Shown here one piece after another: positions 39,270 to 50,825 of a stretch of DNA of 64,000 bases. The notes under the pieces are model-generated. The model saw only the letters and a program-made list of their open reading frames with translations. It did no database searches and was not told the DNA's origin. The translations under genes and the position numbers were made by a program. Source of the DNA: Streptomyces marinisediminis (GTDB lineage: Bacteria > Actinomycetota > Actinomycetes > Streptomycetales > Streptomycetaceae); the NCBI RefSeq assembly GCF_026262575.1, contig NZ_JAPKFL010000001.1, positions 124,001 through 188,000 of the forward strand, written 5' to 3'. Position 1 is the stretch's first letter, and every line of letters begins with the position of its first letter.

Positions 39270-40058
39270 GTGAGCGCGGGTGGAAGCGTCGAGGAGCTGC
39301 TGCGCCAGGTGGCCCCGGGCCGGAGCGACCGGTTCGCCGCGTACGAGGCGCTGCTGCGGGCGCTCACCGACGCGCCGCTGTGGCTCCTGCTGTGGCAGGG
39401 CCACCCCGGCGACCCGCGGGCCCGGTACGCGGGCCTGGGGGTGGCCGGGCACGGCTACGTCCCGTGCGTGACGTCGGCCCGGGAGCTGGCCGTCTCCGGC
39501 TGGACGCGCGGGCACGAGGTGGTCCAGGGGCGGGAGGCCGCCGGCGGCCTCTTCCCGGCCCACCACGGGCTGTGGCTCAACCCACACGGCCCGGGCGGGG
39601 GCCTGGGTGTGCCGTGGCCGGACCTGCGCCGGGTCTTCGCGGGCCTGGACCGCCTGCCGGCCGGGCCGCTGCGGCTGAGCGACCCCGTCGTGCAGGCGCC
39701 GCAGTTCTACGCCCAGCTCACCCACCAGGCGCAGCACACCCCGGCGGTGCGCAGCCTGCGCCGCGCCTGGGTGCAGCCCGCGCACGGCACCGCGTTCCTG
39801 GCCGTGGGCGTGGACCTGTACGAGCCCGGCGGGCCCGCGCTGCACGCCGCGACCACGATGGTGCGGCAGGCCGCGAGCGCCGTGCCCGACGGGCTGCCGG
39901 TGGCCGTGGTCCCCCTGGGCGACCCGCACGACCCGGTGGCGATGTGGCTGCGCGCCCACGGCCGCCCGTTCTTCGACCGCGACGTCCAGCCCACCGCGCA
40001 CGTCGCCGCCCCCGCCCCGGGGCCCCGGCACGGCTACGGCTACCCCCGGGCGTACTGA
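39270..40058 (+). CDS. SseB-like protein, second copy
   Basis: A 262-residue paralogue of the gene before it. SGWTRGHEVVQGREAAGG and LWLNPHGPGGGLGVPWPDL mark the first domain and QPAHGTAFLAVGVDLYEPGG the second. GTG at 39270 (VSAGGSVEELLRQV) gives the usual family length and follows a GGAGAAGG tract; the frame stays open to 39147 upstream. The 150-bp spacer has repeated CTGAGTAC tracts and no gene. The pair may form a heteromer. Confidence 0.78.
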   Translation: MSAGGSVEELLRQVAPGRSDRFAAYEALLRALTDAPLWLLLWQGHPGDPRARYAGLGVAGHGYVPCVTSARELAVSGWTRGHEVVQGREAAGGLFPAHHGLWLNPHGPGGGLGVPWPDLRRVFAGLDRLPAGPLRLSDPVVQAPQFYAQLTHQAQHTPAVRSLRRAWVQPAHGTAFLAVGVDLYEPGGPALHAATTMVRQAASAVPDGLPVAVVPLGDPHDPVAMWLRAHGRPFFDRDVQPTAHVAAPAPGPRHGYGYPRAY

Positions 40059-40165
40059 CGCCGGCGCCCACCGCCGCGCCCGCGCGCGTGCGGCACGCCT
40101 CCCGCGCCGCTCACCGGGGCGGCACACCGCGTGGCACGGCGGTCGGACGCCGCCCGCGCGTCGCG

Positions 40166-40285
40166 CCGCTTCCGCGCGGTGCCGCTTCCGCGCGGTGCCG
40201 CTTCCGCGCGCGGTGGCGCTTCCCCGCGTCGCGCGGCTTCCGTGCGCCGTGCCGCTTCCCCGCGCCGTGCCGCTCGCGTGCCGTC
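40166..40285. repeat. About 16-bp degenerate tandem repeat ahead of the peptide-import operon
   Basis: Roughly seven imperfect copies of a GCCGCTTCCGCGCG-type unit. No ORF crosses it convincingly. It lies in the 536-bp gap 40059-40594, which otherwise contains GC-rich DNA to about 40430 and then the promoter and leader of the importer operon. Confidence 0.65.
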
Positions 40286-40518
40286 GCCGCCGGGGGCCGG
40301 GGAGGCGGAAGCGGCCCGGCGGGCGCCGCCCGCCCCGGCCCGCCCCGGAGGCCGCGGCGGGCCGGGGCGCGCGCTCGCGGGGGAAAAGGCGCACGTCACC
40401 AAGGTGGAGGCGGTGGACGCCGGACGTGCCGCGGTCCGGTTGCGCCTTATCGCCCGGTACGCCGTCCGGGGCGCCGATCAAGGCTGGTCTCAGCTCGGTA
40501 TCACCGGCATGCGGACGG

Positions 40519-40547
40519 TTCACACCTCTATGGATGCACAGTAATGT
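40519..40547 (+). promoter_or_regulatory. Sigma-70/HrdB-type promoter for the oligopeptide importer operon
   Basis: TTCACA (40519-40524) and TAATGT (40542-40547) with a 17-nt spacer lie in an AT-richer patch, giving a leader of about 40 nt before ATG 40595. The ribosome binding site is GAGGTGG. Confidence 0.55.
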
Positions 40548-40594
40548 GCGGGCGACCAGAATCTGTTGCACCACCATGACCCCTGAGGTGGACC

Positions 40595-42256
40595 ATGCGT
40601 AGAACCAGATCCAGGGTCGTCCAGGCGATATCGGCCACCCTTGCGGTCGGACTCATCACCGCCGGCTGTGCCAGCGAGCGCGACGGCGAGGCGGGCGGAG
40701 GCGACACCTTCATCTTCGGCGCCGCGGCCGACCCGGGCTCCCTGGACCCGGCCCTGGCCAGCGACGGCGAGACGTTCCGCGTCACCCGGCAGGCCTTCGA
40801 GGCCCTCATCGAGCACGAACCGGGCGGCACCGAACTCGTCGGCGGCCTCGCGGAGTCGTGGGAGAGCAGCGAGGACGGCACCCAGTGGACGTTCCACCTC
40901 CGCGACGGGGTCACGTTCCACGACGGCGAGAAGCTGACCGCGGAGGCCGTCTGCGCCAACTACGACCACTGGTTCAACTGGAAGGGCACCTACCAGCAGA
41001 AGGCGGTCTCCTACTACTGGCAGACCATCTTCGGCGGTTTCGCGGAGAACGAGAGCGAGAACACGGCGGAGCCCAACTACAAGGGCTGCACCGCCAAGGA
41101 CGAGCTGACCCCCGTCATCGAGGTCCACGAGGCGTCCGCCAACCTGCCGGGCGGCTTCTCGCTCCAGGCGCTGGCCATCCACTCGCCGAAGTCCCTGGAG
41201 GCCTACCAGCAGGAGGAGGCCACCGGCGAGGGCGACGCGATCAACTACCCGAAGTACAGCCAGGAGGCCGGGACGGTCGCCGGCACGGGCCCGTTCGAGA
41301 TCACCGAGTGGGACAAGGGCAACGACGAGGTCACCCTCAAGCGCTTCGACGACTACTGGGGTGAGAAGGCGGGCGTGGAGACGCTGGTCTTCCGCACGAT
41401 CTCCGAGGAGAACGCCCGGCGCCAGGCGCTGGAGGGCGGGGACATCCACGGCTACGACCTGGTCGCGCCCTCCGACGTGAAGACGCTGGAGGACAAGAAC
41501 TTCCAGGTCCCCGTCCGCGGCGTGTTCAACATCTTCTACCTGGGCTTCTCGCAGGAGGCGAACGCCGCCCTGGAGAAGAAGGAGGTCCGCCAGGCCCTCA
41601 CCCACGCCATCGACCGGCAGAACATCGTCGACACCCAGCTCCCCGAGGGCGGGGTCGCGGCCACGCAGTTCATGCCGGACACCGTGGACGGCTACTCCAA
41701 GGACGTGGCCACCTACGCGTACGACACCGACAAGGCCACGTCGCTGCTGGCCGACGCCGGTGAGGAGAACCTCGCCGTCGACTTCTGCTACCCGACCGAG
41801 GTCACCCGCCCCTACATGCCGGCCCCGGCCGACATGTTCGAGCTGATGAAGGCCGACCTGGAGCGGGCCGGGGTCACGGTCACCCCCAAGCCGATGAAGT
41901 GGGCGCCGGACTACCTGGACGCCACCGAGAGCGGCTCCTGCGACCTGCACCTGCTGGGCTGGACCGGTGACTTCAACGACGGCTACAACTTCATCGGCAC
42001 CTGGTTCAGCGGCTACGACGAGCAGTGGGGCTTCCGCAACGACGAGATCTTCGACGCCATGAAGGCGGCGGAGTCCGAGCCGGACGTCGCCCAGCGCACC
42101 GCCCTGTACCAGAAGGCGAACGAGCTGATCATGGACTACGTCCCGGGCGTGCCGATCTCCTCCTCGCCCCCGTCCATCGCGTTCTCCGCCGACGTGAACC
42201 CGCCCGAGGTCTCCCCGCTGACGCAGGAGAACTTCGCCGAGGTCACCTTCAAGTAA
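40595..42256 (+). CDS. Oligopeptide-type ABC importer, substrate-binding lipoprotein
   Basis: A 553-residue SBP_bac_5 (cluster C) protein. The lipobox is LITAGC with the lipidated Cys at about 26. The mature part shows AAADPGSLDPALASDGET and DGVTFHDGEKLTAEAVC, typical of DppA/OppA-type binding proteins. Peptide, nickel or sugar-oligomer ligands are possible in the family; the flanking permeases and ATPases fit a di/oligopeptide importer. It is the first gene of a five-gene operon, separated from the rest by a strong hairpin. Confidence 0.9.
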   Translation: MRRTRSRVVQAISATLAVGLITAGCASERDGEAGGGDTFIFGAAADPGSLDPALASDGETFRVTRQAFEALIEHEPGGTELVGGLAESWESSEDGTQWTFHLRDGVTFHDGEKLTAEAVCANYDHWFNWKGTYQQKAVSYYWQTIFGGFAENESENTAEPNYKGCTAKDELTPVIEVHEASANLPGGFSLQALAIHSPKSLEAYQQEEATGEGDAINYPKYSQEAGTVAGTGPFEITEWDKGNDEVTLKRFDDYWGEKAGVETLVFRTISEENARRQALEGGDIHGYDLVAPSDVKTLEDKNFQVPVRGVFNIFYLGFSQEANAALEKKEVRQALTHAIDRQNIVDTQLPEGGVAATQFMPDTVDGYSKDVATYAYDTDKATSLLADAGEENLAVDFCYPTEVTRPYMPAPADMFELMKADLERAGVTVTPKPMKWAPDYLDATESGSCDLHLLGWTGDFNDGYNFIGTWFSGYDEQWGFRNDEIFDAMKAAESEPDVAQRTALYQKANELIMDYVPGVPISSSPPSIAFSADVNPPEVSPLTQENFAEVTFK

Positions 42257-42272
42257 CCGCGCGCTGCGCGTG

Positions 42273-42313
42273 AGGTCCGCCCGGCCACGACACCCTGGTG
42301 GCCGGGCGGACCT
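42273..42313 (+). terminator. Intercistronic hairpin between importer lipoprotein and permease genes
   Basis: A perfect 16-bp stem (42273-42288 with 42298-42313) and 9-nt loop. It sits inside the operon, so it more likely stabilises or partially terminates the lipoprotein mRNA, giving excess binding protein. Confidence 0.7.
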
Positions 42314-42358
42314 GTATCAGCCAGCCCGGTAAGACCCCAAGAAAGGGGGCGTCGCGGG

Positions 42359-43363
42359 GTGTTGCGACTCGTCGTCCGCAGACTGCTCCAGCTCATACCC
42401 ACCCTGCTCGGCCTGTCGGTACTGCTCTTCGCGTGGCTCAACCGGCTGCCCGGCGGGCCGGCCGCGGCCATCCTGGGCGAGAAGGCCACCCCGGCCGACG
42501 TCGCCGCCATCGAGGAGGCACTCGGGCTCGACCAGCCCGTGTGGGTGCAGTACCTGCGGTTCCTCCAGCGCCTGGGACGACTGGACCTGGGCACCTCCAC
42601 CATGACCGGCCAGCCGGTGTGGGAGGAGTTCACCCGGGCCTTCCCGGCCACCGTCGAACTGGGCGTCAGCGCCATGGTCATCGCCGTCGTCGTCGGCGTC
42701 CCGCTGGGCTACTTCGCCGCCCGGCGCCGCGGCGGCTGGCTGGACGTCACCGCCGTCTCCGGCTCCCTGCTGGGCATCTGCATCCCGGTGTTCTTCCTGG
42801 CCTTCATCCTCAAGGCCCTCTTCGCCGTGCAGCTCGGCTGGTTCCCCAGCTTCGGGCGCCAGACCACCGGCATCGACGCCACCGAGATCACCGGGTTCTA
42901 CGTGCTCGACGGCCTGCTCACCGGCGAGTTCGACGCCGCCTGGGACGCGGTCACCCACCTGGTGCTGCCCGCCCTGGCGCTGGCGTCCATCCCGCTGGCC
43001 ATCATCGTGCGCATGACGCGCGCGAGCGTGCTGGAGGTGCTCGGCGAGGACTACGTGCGCACCGCGGAGTCCAAGGGGCTGCGCAAGAGCACCGTGCGCG
43101 GCCGGCACGTGCTGCGCAACGCGCTGCTGCCGGTGGTCACCGCGATCGGCCTGCTCACCGGCGGGCTGCTGTCCGGCGCGGTGCTCACCGAGTCCGTCTT
43201 CGCCTTCGGCGGCATCGGCTCCTTCATCAAGGAGGCCATCGACGCCCGCGACTACCCGGTGCTCGTCGGCTTCATCATGTTCATCGCGCTGGCCTACGTC
43301 GTCATCAACCTGCTGGTCGACCTGGCGTACGGCCTCATCGATCCGAGAGTGCGGGTGCACTGA
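42359..43363 (+). CDS. ABC importer permease, DppB/OppB type
   Basis: A 334-residue inner-membrane protein with about six helices. The N terminus MLRLVVRRLLQLIPTLLGLS is standard for DppB. The EAA loop lies near EDYVRTAESKGLRKSTVRGR in the cytoplasm, contacting the ATPases. GTG at 42359 has GAAAGGGGG about 9 nt ahead. The stop overlaps the next gene by one nucleotide. Confidence 0.92.
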   Translation: MLRLVVRRLLQLIPTLLGLSVLLFAWLNRLPGGPAAAILGEKATPADVAAIEEALGLDQPVWVQYLRFLQRLGRLDLGTSTMTGQPVWEEFTRAFPATVELGVSAMVIAVVVGVPLGYFAARRRGGWLDVTAVSGSLLGICIPVFFLAFILKALFAVQLGWFPSFGRQTTGIDATEITGFYVLDGLLTGEFDAAWDAVTHLVLPALALASIPLAIIVRMTRASVLEVLGEDYVRTAESKGLRKSTVRGRHVLRNALLPVVTAIGLLTGGLLSGAVLTESVFAFGGIGSFIKEAIDARDYPVLVGFIMFIALAYVVINLLVDLAYGLIDPRVRVH

Positions 43364-44316
43364 TGAGCACCAAGACAGACAAGATCGACCGCCTCGCGGA
43401 GCTGACGGCGAGCACCGAGACCGCCACCGGCGGCAGCCTGTGGGTCGAGGCGTGGCGGCGGCTGAAGCAGAGCAAGATGGCGATCATCGGCGCCGTCGTC
43501 ATCGGCGCCTTCGTGATCCTGGCGGTCATCGGCCCGTGGGTCGCGCCCTACGACCCGACGGCCCAGCTCTGGCGCGGCGAGGTCTTCACCAACCGCAACA
43601 TCTTCGTCGGCCCCCGCGCGGAGAACTGGTTCGGCCTGGACCACCTGGCCCGCGACGAGTTCTCGCGACTGCTGGTCGGCGCGCGGCAGACGCTGCTCGT
43701 CGGCATCGTCGCCACCCTGCTCGGCTTCACGATCGGCGCGCTCGTCGGCGGCTCGGCGGGCGCCGCGCTCACCCTCGGCGGCAAGCTCGGGCAGCGCTAC
43801 GACACCGTCGTCATGCGCGTGATCGACATGATGCTCGCGCTGCCGTCGCTGCTGCTGGCGGTCACCATCGCCGCCGTCATGGGGCAGTCGCTGACGACCG
43901 TCATGGTCGCCGTGGGCGTGGTGCAGATCCCGATCTTCGCGCGGCTGCTGCGCGGCGCGATGCTCGCCCAGGGCGGCAAGGACTACGTCGTCGCCGCCCA
44001 GGCGCTCGGCGTGCGCAAGCGGCGCGTCGCGCTCGGCCACGTGCTGCCGAACTCGCTGAGCCCGGTGATCGTGCAGGCGACGCTGAGCCTGGCCACCGCC
44101 ATCATCGAGGCCGCCGCCCTGTCCTACCTGGGCCTGGGCAACCCGGACGCGGCCGAGCCCGAGTGGGGCGTCATGCTGGCGCAGGCGCAGAAGTACTTCG
44201 ACGCCGCGCCGATGCTCGCGGTCTACCCCGCGCTGGGCATCATCATCACCGCCCTCGGCTTCACCCTGCTGGGCGAGGCGATGCGCGAAGCCCTCGACCC
44301 GAAACTGCGGAGCTGA
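43363..44316 (+). CDS. ABC importer permease, DppC/OppC type
   Basis: A 317-residue permease partner. It begins with a cytoplasmic segment and a first helix (MAIIGAVVIGAFVILAVIGP), followed by the periplasmic domain and about five further helices. The EAA loop reads KDYVVAAQALGVRKRRVALG. The start overlaps the DppB-type stop (TGATG), so the two membrane subunits are co-translated. Confidence 0.92.
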   Translation: MSTKTDKIDRLAELTASTETATGGSLWVEAWRRLKQSKMAIIGAVVIGAFVILAVIGPWVAPYDPTAQLWRGEVFTNRNIFVGPRAENWFGLDHLARDEFSRLLVGARQTLLVGIVATLLGFTIGALVGGSAGAALTLGGKLGQRYDTVVMRVIDMMLALPSLLLAVTIAAVMGQSLTTVMVAVGVVQIPIFARLLRGAMLAQGGKDYVVAAQALGVRKRRVALGHVLPNSLSPVIVQATLSLATAIIEAAALSYLGLGNPDAAEPEWGVMLAQAQKYFDAAPMLAVYPALGIIITALGFTLLGEAMREALDPKLRS

Positions 44317-44320
44317 TGAC

Positions 44321-46371
<2,051 letters not shown>

Positions 46372-46393
46372 GTCCGCGCGAGGCGCGGGGGGC

Positions 46394-47017
46394 CTATCCA
46401 ACCTCCTGCGCCTCGTGCGAGCGGGAGCGGGGCAGCGACACGCCCCAGTACATCGCGGCCAGGCGCAGGGCGAAGACCACCGCGGCCGAGGACACCGCCG
46501 CGGGGCCCGGGCCGACGTCCAGCCAGTGCAGCGCCAGGTAGCACAGGGCGCCGGCGAACGCGGCCGTGGCGTACACCTCCTCGCGCAGCAGCAGGGGCGG
46601 CAGCTCGCCGCAGAGCACGTCGCGCACCACCTCGCCGGTGACGCCGGTCAGCACGGCCAGGATCAGCACGGCCAGCGGCGTCACGCCGGACTCGATGGCC
46701 GCGCGGGCCCCGATGACCGTGACGACGGAGAGCCCGACGGCGTCGACGAGCAGCAGCGCGCGGTGCGGCAGCTTCCAGAAGCGCAGGTAGACCATGGTGA
46801 CCACGCCCACGGTGGCGATGAGGGTCAGCAGCACCCAGTCCTGCGTCCAGTACAGCGGGTTGCGGTCCAGGATGAGGTCGCGCAGGGTGCCGCCGGACAC
46901 CCCCGCGGCGAAGGCCAGCACGAGACCGCCGAAGGGGTCCATGTTGGCGCGGTGCGCGGCCAGCACGCCGCTCGCGGCGAAGGCGGCGACGCCCACCAGG
47001 TAGAGCACGTGGAGCAT
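46394..47017 (-). CDS. TRIC-type (UPF0126) cation channel protein
   Basis: A 207-residue membrane protein with two repeated three-helix units. Both contain the family glycine-rich motif: AFAAGVSGGTLRDLIL near 35-50 and VLTGVTGEVVRDVL near 130-145. Bacterial members form trimeric K+-permeable channels. ATG at 47017 gives the usual length; an in-frame extension upstream to 47080 is unsupported. Converges with the importer operon and diverges from the thioesterase. Confidence 0.88.
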   Translation of the reverse strand: MLHVLYLVGVAAFAASGVLAAHRANMDPFGGLVLAFAAGVSGGTLRDLILDRNPLYWTQDWVLLTLIATVGVVTMVYLRFWKLPHRALLLVDAVGLSVVTVIGARAAIESGVTPLAVLILAVLTGVTGEVVRDVLCGELPPLLLREEVYATAAFAGALCYLALHWLDVGPGPAAVSSAAVVFALRLAAMYWGVSLPRSRSHEAQEVG

Positions 47018-47066
47018 GACCCGATGATCCCACCACCAGAACCTACCCGTGGGTAATAGAAAGCTG

Positions 47067-47072
47067 TACGGT
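47067..47072 (+). promoter_or_regulatory. Leaderless-type -10 (TACGGT) for the thioesterase gene
   Basis: TACGGT ends 6 nt before ATG 47079, within an AT-richer stretch. Confidence 0.55.
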
Positions 47073-47078
47073 ACCGCC

Positions 47079-47942
47079 ATGGTTCAGGCACAGCCCGGGG
47101 CGGACGCCGGCGCGCGCATCGGAGACAGCGAGTTCGACCGCGACACCGGGGTCCACCGCGTGGCGGACGGTGTCTACACCGCCGAGCTGCCCCCCGGGTG
47201 GGCGGCCGTCGGCGACGCGCTCAACGGCGGCTACCTCCTCGCCGTCCTCGCCCGCGCGCTGCGCGACGCCCTCGCCCACCCCGACCCGTTCAGCATCACC
47301 GCGCACTACCTCACCGCGACCCGCCCCGGGCCCGCCGTCATCCGCACCCGGGCCGCCGCGCCCGGCCGGACCCTGGCGGCCGGCTCCGCCGCGCTGTTCC
47401 AGACAGACGAGGACGGCGGCGAGGTCGAGCGGGTCCGCGTGCTGGCCACCTACGGGGACCTCGGCGCGCTCCCCGACGAGGTCCGCACCACGGCGCCGCC
47501 CCCCGCCCTGCCGCCGCCGGACGCCTGCCCGGGCACGCGCGACGACCCGGGCGGCGCCGCCGGGCGACCGCCCATCGCCGGACGGCTGGACCTGCGGCTG
47601 GACCCGGCCACCGCGGGCTGGGCCGTGGGAGCGCCCAGCGGACGCGGCGAGATGCGCGCCTGGTTCGCCCTGGCCGACGGCCGCGACCTGGACCCCCTCG
47701 CGCTGCTCCTGGCCGTGGACGCCCTCCCGCCGACCGCCTTCGAGCTGGGCCTGCGGGGCTGGGTGCCCACCGTGGAGCTCACCGCCCACGTGCGCTGCCG
47801 CCCGGCCCCCGGGCCGGTGCGCGTCGCCGTCACCACCCGCAACCTCGCGGGCGGCTTCCTGGAGGAGGACGTCGAGGTCTGGGACGGCGCCGACCGCCTG
47901 GTGTGCCAGGCCCGCCAGCTCGCGCGGGTGCTCGCGCGCTGA
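47079..47942 (+). CDS. Thioesterase family protein (TesB-like double hotdog)
   Basis: A 287-residue protein with two consecutive hotdog-like domains. The first contains GDALNGGYLLAVLARAL near 45-60 and FSITAHYLTATRPGP; the second ends with CRPAPGPVRVAVTTRNL, GGFLEEDVEVWD. These match the acyl-CoA thioesterase-like family of unknown specificity. ATG at 47079 is favoured by the TACGGT hexamer. Converges on mnmA with a shared hairpin. Confidence 0.83.
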   Translation: MVQAQPGADAGARIGDSEFDRDTGVHRVADGVYTAELPPGWAAVGDALNGGYLLAVLARALRDALAHPDPFSITAHYLTATRPGPAVIRTRAAAPGRTLAAGSAALFQTDEDGGEVERVRVLATYGDLGALPDEVRTTAPPPALPPPDACPGTRDDPGGAAGRPPIAGRLDLRLDPATAGWAVGAPSGRGEMRAWFALADGRDLDPLALLLAVDALPPTAFELGLRGWVPTVELTAHVRCRPAPGPVRVAVTTRNLAGGFLEEDVEVWDGADRLVCQARQLARVLAR

Positions 47943-47970
47943 CGCCCGCGCGGGTGCCCCCGCGCGGGCG
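47943..47970. terminator. Bidirectional hairpin between the thioesterase gene and mnmA
   Basis: A perfect 12-bp stem (47943-47954 with 47959-47970) and 4-nt loop lie directly after the thioesterase stop and serve both convergent genes. Confidence 0.75.
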
Positions 47971-47993
47971 GGTCCGGACGGCGGTGCCCCGGC

Positions 47994-49127
47994 TCAGCTC
48001 TCCACGCGCTCCGCGCGGCGCGTCGTCGCGATCGTCGCCGAGCCGACCACCCGGGAGCCGTCGTAGAGGACGACCGCCTGGCCCGGCGCCACGCCGCGCA
48101 CCGGCCGGTGGAAGGCGACGCGCAGCTCCCCGTCCACCAGCTCCGCCGTGACCGGCGTCTCGGCGCCGTGCGCCCGCAACTGCGCGGTGTAGGAGCCGGC
48201 GCCGGCCGGGGGGGTGCCGCACCACCGGGGGCGCACGGCGGTGAGCGCGCTGACGTCCAGCGCGTCGGCCGGACCCACCGTCACCCGGTTGTCCACCGGC
48301 GAGATGTCCAGCACGTAGCGGGGCTTGCCGTCCGGAGCGGGGCGCCCCAGCCGCAGGCCCTTGCGCTGCCCCACGGTGAACCCGTACGCGCCCTCGTGGG
48401 TGCCCAGCTTGCGCCCGTCCTCGTCGACGATGTCGCCCTCGGCCCGGCCCAGCCGGCCGGCCAGGAAGCCCTGGGTGTCGCCGTCGGCGATGAAGCAGAT
48501 GTCGTGGCTGTCCGGCTTCCTGGCCACCGCCAGGCCGCGGCGCTGGGCCTCCGCGCGGACCTCCTCCTTCGTCGCCCGGCTGTCGCCCAGGGGGAACATC
48601 GCGTGCGCGAGCTGCCGTTCGTCCAGGACGCCGAGCACGTACGACTGGTCCTTGGCCAGATCGCTCGCGCGGTGCAGCTCGCGCGAGCCGTCCGCGCGCC
48701 GCACGACGGTGGCGTAGTGGCCGGTGCACACCGCGTCGAAGCCGAGCGCCAGCGCCTTGTCCAGCAGCGCCGCGAACTTGATCTTCTCGTTGCAGCGCAG
48801 GCACGGGTTGGGCGTGCGGCCCGCCTCGTACTCGGCGACGAAGTCCTCCACGACGTCGGCCCGGAAGCGCTCGGCCAGGTCCCACACGTAGAACGGGATG
48901 CCGATGACGTCGGCCGCGCGTCGCGCGTCGCGGGAGTCCTCCAGCGTGCAGCAGCCGCGCGCGCCGGTACGGAAGGACTGCGGGTTCGCCGACAGGGCCA
49001 GGTGCACGCCGGTCACGTCGTGCCCGGCCTCCGCCGCGCGGGCGGCGGCGACGGCCGAGTCCACGCCGCCGGACATGGCGGCCAGCACGCGCAGGCGGCG
49101 GGGGTGGGGTGCGGTGTCGTCAGTCAT
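47994..49127 (-). CDS. mnmA: tRNA 2-thiouridylase
   Basis: A 377-residue enzyme that adds sulfur to uridine 34 of Lys, Glu and Gln tRNAs. The PP-loop is [16 protein letters not shown] at the N terminus; the catalytic Cys is in [15 protein letters not shown], and the second Cys in [13 protein letters not shown]-terminal beta domain ends before residue 377. ATG at 49127 has TACCCT 9 nt ahead. In streptomycetes this gene lies near the cysteine desulfurase (50826-51995 here), which likely supplies the sulfur. Confidence 0.95.
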   Translation of the reverse strand: MTDDTAPHPRRLRVLAAMSGGVDSAVAAARAAEAGHDVTGVHLALSANPQSFRTGARGCCTLEDSRDARRAADVIGIPFYVWDLAERFRADVVEDFVAEYEAGRTPNPCLRCNEKIKFAALLDKALALGFDAVCTGHYATVVRRADGSRELHRASDLAKDQSYVLGVLDERQLAHAMFPLGDSRATKEEVRAEAQRRGLAVARKPDSHDICFIADGDTQGFLAGRLGRAEGDIVDEDGRKLGTHEGAYGFTVGQRKGLRLGRPAPDGKPRYVLDISPVDNRVTVGPADALDVSALTAVRPRWCGTPPAGAGSYTAQLRAHGAETPVTAELVDGELRVAFHRPVRGVAPGQAVVLYDGSRVVGSATIATTRRAERVES

Positions 49128-49308
49128 AGCCGTTCCAGGGTACGGGGCCCGGGCCCGGCGCCCCCACCGCGGGAACGGCGGCCGCCCGGGCGGCCGGACC
49201 GCGGGAGGCCGGGCACCCGCGCGCGGACGGCTCCGCCGCTGGAACCGGGCGGGCCCGCGCGGCGTTATGGGGAGGGAACCCACGATCCACGGCTCACCAG
49301 GGGGACGC

Positions 49309-49995
49309 ATGTCGTCAGCGCCCGAGGCCCGGCGCGGCGTCAGCCGCCGGACCCTGCTCCTCACCGGCACGGCGGCCGCGCTCGGCGGGGCCGGCTACGC
49401 CCACCGCGAGGAGCTGCGCGGCCTGTGGTACTCCGTGCCGGGCAACGAGATACCCCGCACCGTGGGCGAGGTGGACTTCCCCGGCGCCCACTGGGCGGCC
49501 GCCTCCGGCGCGAACTGGCGGCTGGCCAGCCGCCCCCACGACTACACCGTCGACCGCGTGGTCGTCCACGTCATCCAGGGCAGCTACGCGGTCGCGCTCA
49601 AGGTCTTCGCCGACCCCGGCCACGGCGCCGCCGCCCACTACGTGGTGCGCACCTCCGACGGGCAGGTGGCGCAGACGGTGCGGGAGCTGGACGTCGCGTA
49701 CCACGCGGGCAACCGCTCCTACAACGAGCGCAGCATCGGCATCGAGCACGAGGGCCACGTCGACCGCCCGGAGGACTTCACCGACGGCATGTACCGCGCC
49801 TCGGCCGTGCTGACCGCCGACATCTGCGACCGCTACGGCATCCCCAAGGACCGCGAGCACATCGTCGGGCACAACGAGGTGCCGGGCGCCACCCACACCG
49901 ACCCCGGTCCGCACTGGGACTGGGAGCGCTACCTGCGCATGGTGCGGGACGCCCGGCCGGTGCCACGTCCCTCCGGCAGTCCGGTCAGCCGTTGA
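49309..49995 (+). CDS. N-acetylmuramoyl-L-alanine amidase, Tat-exported
   Basis: A 228-residue peptidoglycan hydrolase of the amidase_2/PGRP fold. The N-terminal [19 protein letters not shown] is a twin-arginine signal. Zinc ligands are expected at His in VVVHVIQG, His in [11 protein letters not shown], and the general Glu in IGIEHEGH. The short length suggests action on muropeptides or the cell wall rather than a modular autolysin. ATG at 49309 has AGGGGGAC ahead. Its last 11 bp overlap the convergent DUF4190 gene. Confidence 0.87.
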   Translation: MSSAPEARRGVSRRTLLLTGTAAALGGAGYAHREELRGLWYSVPGNEIPRTVGEVDFPGAHWAAASGANWRLASRPHDYTVDRVVVHVIQGSYAVALKVFADPGHGAAAHYVVRTSDGQVAQTVRELDVAYHAGNRSYNERSIGIEHEGHVDRPEDFTDGMYRASAVLTADICDRYGIPKDREHIVGHNEVPGATHTDPGPHWDWERYLRMVRDARPVPRPSGSPVSR

Positions 49996-50614
49996 ACTGC
50001 TCGTTGAACTCCTGCTCGCAGTCCTCGATCTCGGACTGGGTCTCGGCCTGCTCCACGCAGTCGGTGAAGTTGCTGAACTCCTCGCTGTTGAACAGCGCGA
50101 CGCCCGCGACGATCACGATGATCGAACCGATCAGGGCGAGCGCGCCCAGGACCAGGCCGGCGATGGACATGCCGCCGTTCGTCGCCTCGCCCCGCTTGCT
50201 GCGCCGCCAGCCCAGGATGCCGAAGACCACCGCGAGCAGGCCGAGCAGCACACCGCCGACGGCCGTCCAGAACAGCAGGACGCCGACGATGCCGAGGATG
50301 AGCGCGGCGATGCCGAAGCCGTTGCGCGGCGAGCGCGGCGGGCCTCCGTAGCCGCCGGGCTCACCGGCGCCCCCGTGGCCGCCGCCGTAGGGGTCGTTCG
50401 GGCCGCCGCTGTAGCGCGGGGGCTCACCCGAGCCGCCCGGGTGGCCGTAGTCGCCCTCGCCGGGCCGCCCGCCGGGGCCCGGGTCCTGCGGGCCGGTGCC
50501 TCCGCCCGGCCCCTGAGCGCCCCCGTAGGGGTCGTTCGGCCCCCCGTAGCCCTGGTTGCGGCCGTGCGGACCGTCGGGGCCGGGGTCCTGCGGGGGAGGG
50601 GGGTAGGAGCTCAT
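49985..50614 (-). CDS. DUF4190-type membrane protein
   Basis: A 209-residue protein: Pro/Gly/Tyr-rich N-terminal half with repeated YGGPNDPYGG units, then two transmembrane helices (AALILGIVGVLLFW; LVLGALALIGSIIVIVAGV) separated by GWRRSKRGEATNGG, the DUF4190 signature. The C-terminal tail [20 protein letters not shown] is acidic and probably extracytoplasmic, with two Cys. ATG at 50614 has GAAGGGAAG ahead. Function unknown; such proteins are abundant in Streptomyces. Confidence 0.8.
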   Translation of the reverse strand: MSSYPPPPQDPGPDGPHGRNQGYGGPNDPYGGAQGPGGGTGPQDPGPGGRPGEGDYGHPGGSGEPPRYSGGPNDPYGGGHGGAGEPGGYGGPPRSPRNGFGIAALILGIVGVLLFWTAVGGVLLGLLAVVFGILGWRRSKRGEATNGGMSIAGLVLGALALIGSIIVIVAGVALFNSEEFSNFTDCVEQAETQSEIEDCEQEFNEQFNG

Positions 50615-50687
50615 AACGCTTCCCTTCGACGACGTCACGACGATCATATGGGCCGCGTTCCGTCTACCCAGGTGACGGCGTCGATAA

Positions 50688-50719
50688 CAGGCCGGGCGCC
50701 CGTACGGGTGCCCGGCCTG
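50688..50719 (-). terminator. Hairpin after the cysteine desulfurase gene
   Basis: CAGGCCGGGC and GCCCGGCCTG (50688-50697, 50710-50719) pair, with an inner four-base stem and a G-U step. It lies about 110 nt past the stop, so it may instead belong to the leader of the DUF4190 gene. Confidence 0.5.
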
Positions 50720-50825
50720 GGCCGGTCAGCGCAGGCGCCCGGTACCGCCGCCGTCCCGGCCGCGCGCCGCCGCCCGGCCGGTGTGCGCGCGGCACGCCCC
50801 CGGCCGGCCCGCCCCGGCGGGGCCG

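Noticed and set aside
38169..40577. Minus-strand frame extending the secreted protein to 1092 codons
   Set aside because: The extension overlaps both SseB-like genes, and the signal peptide Met at 38168 has a good ribosome site.
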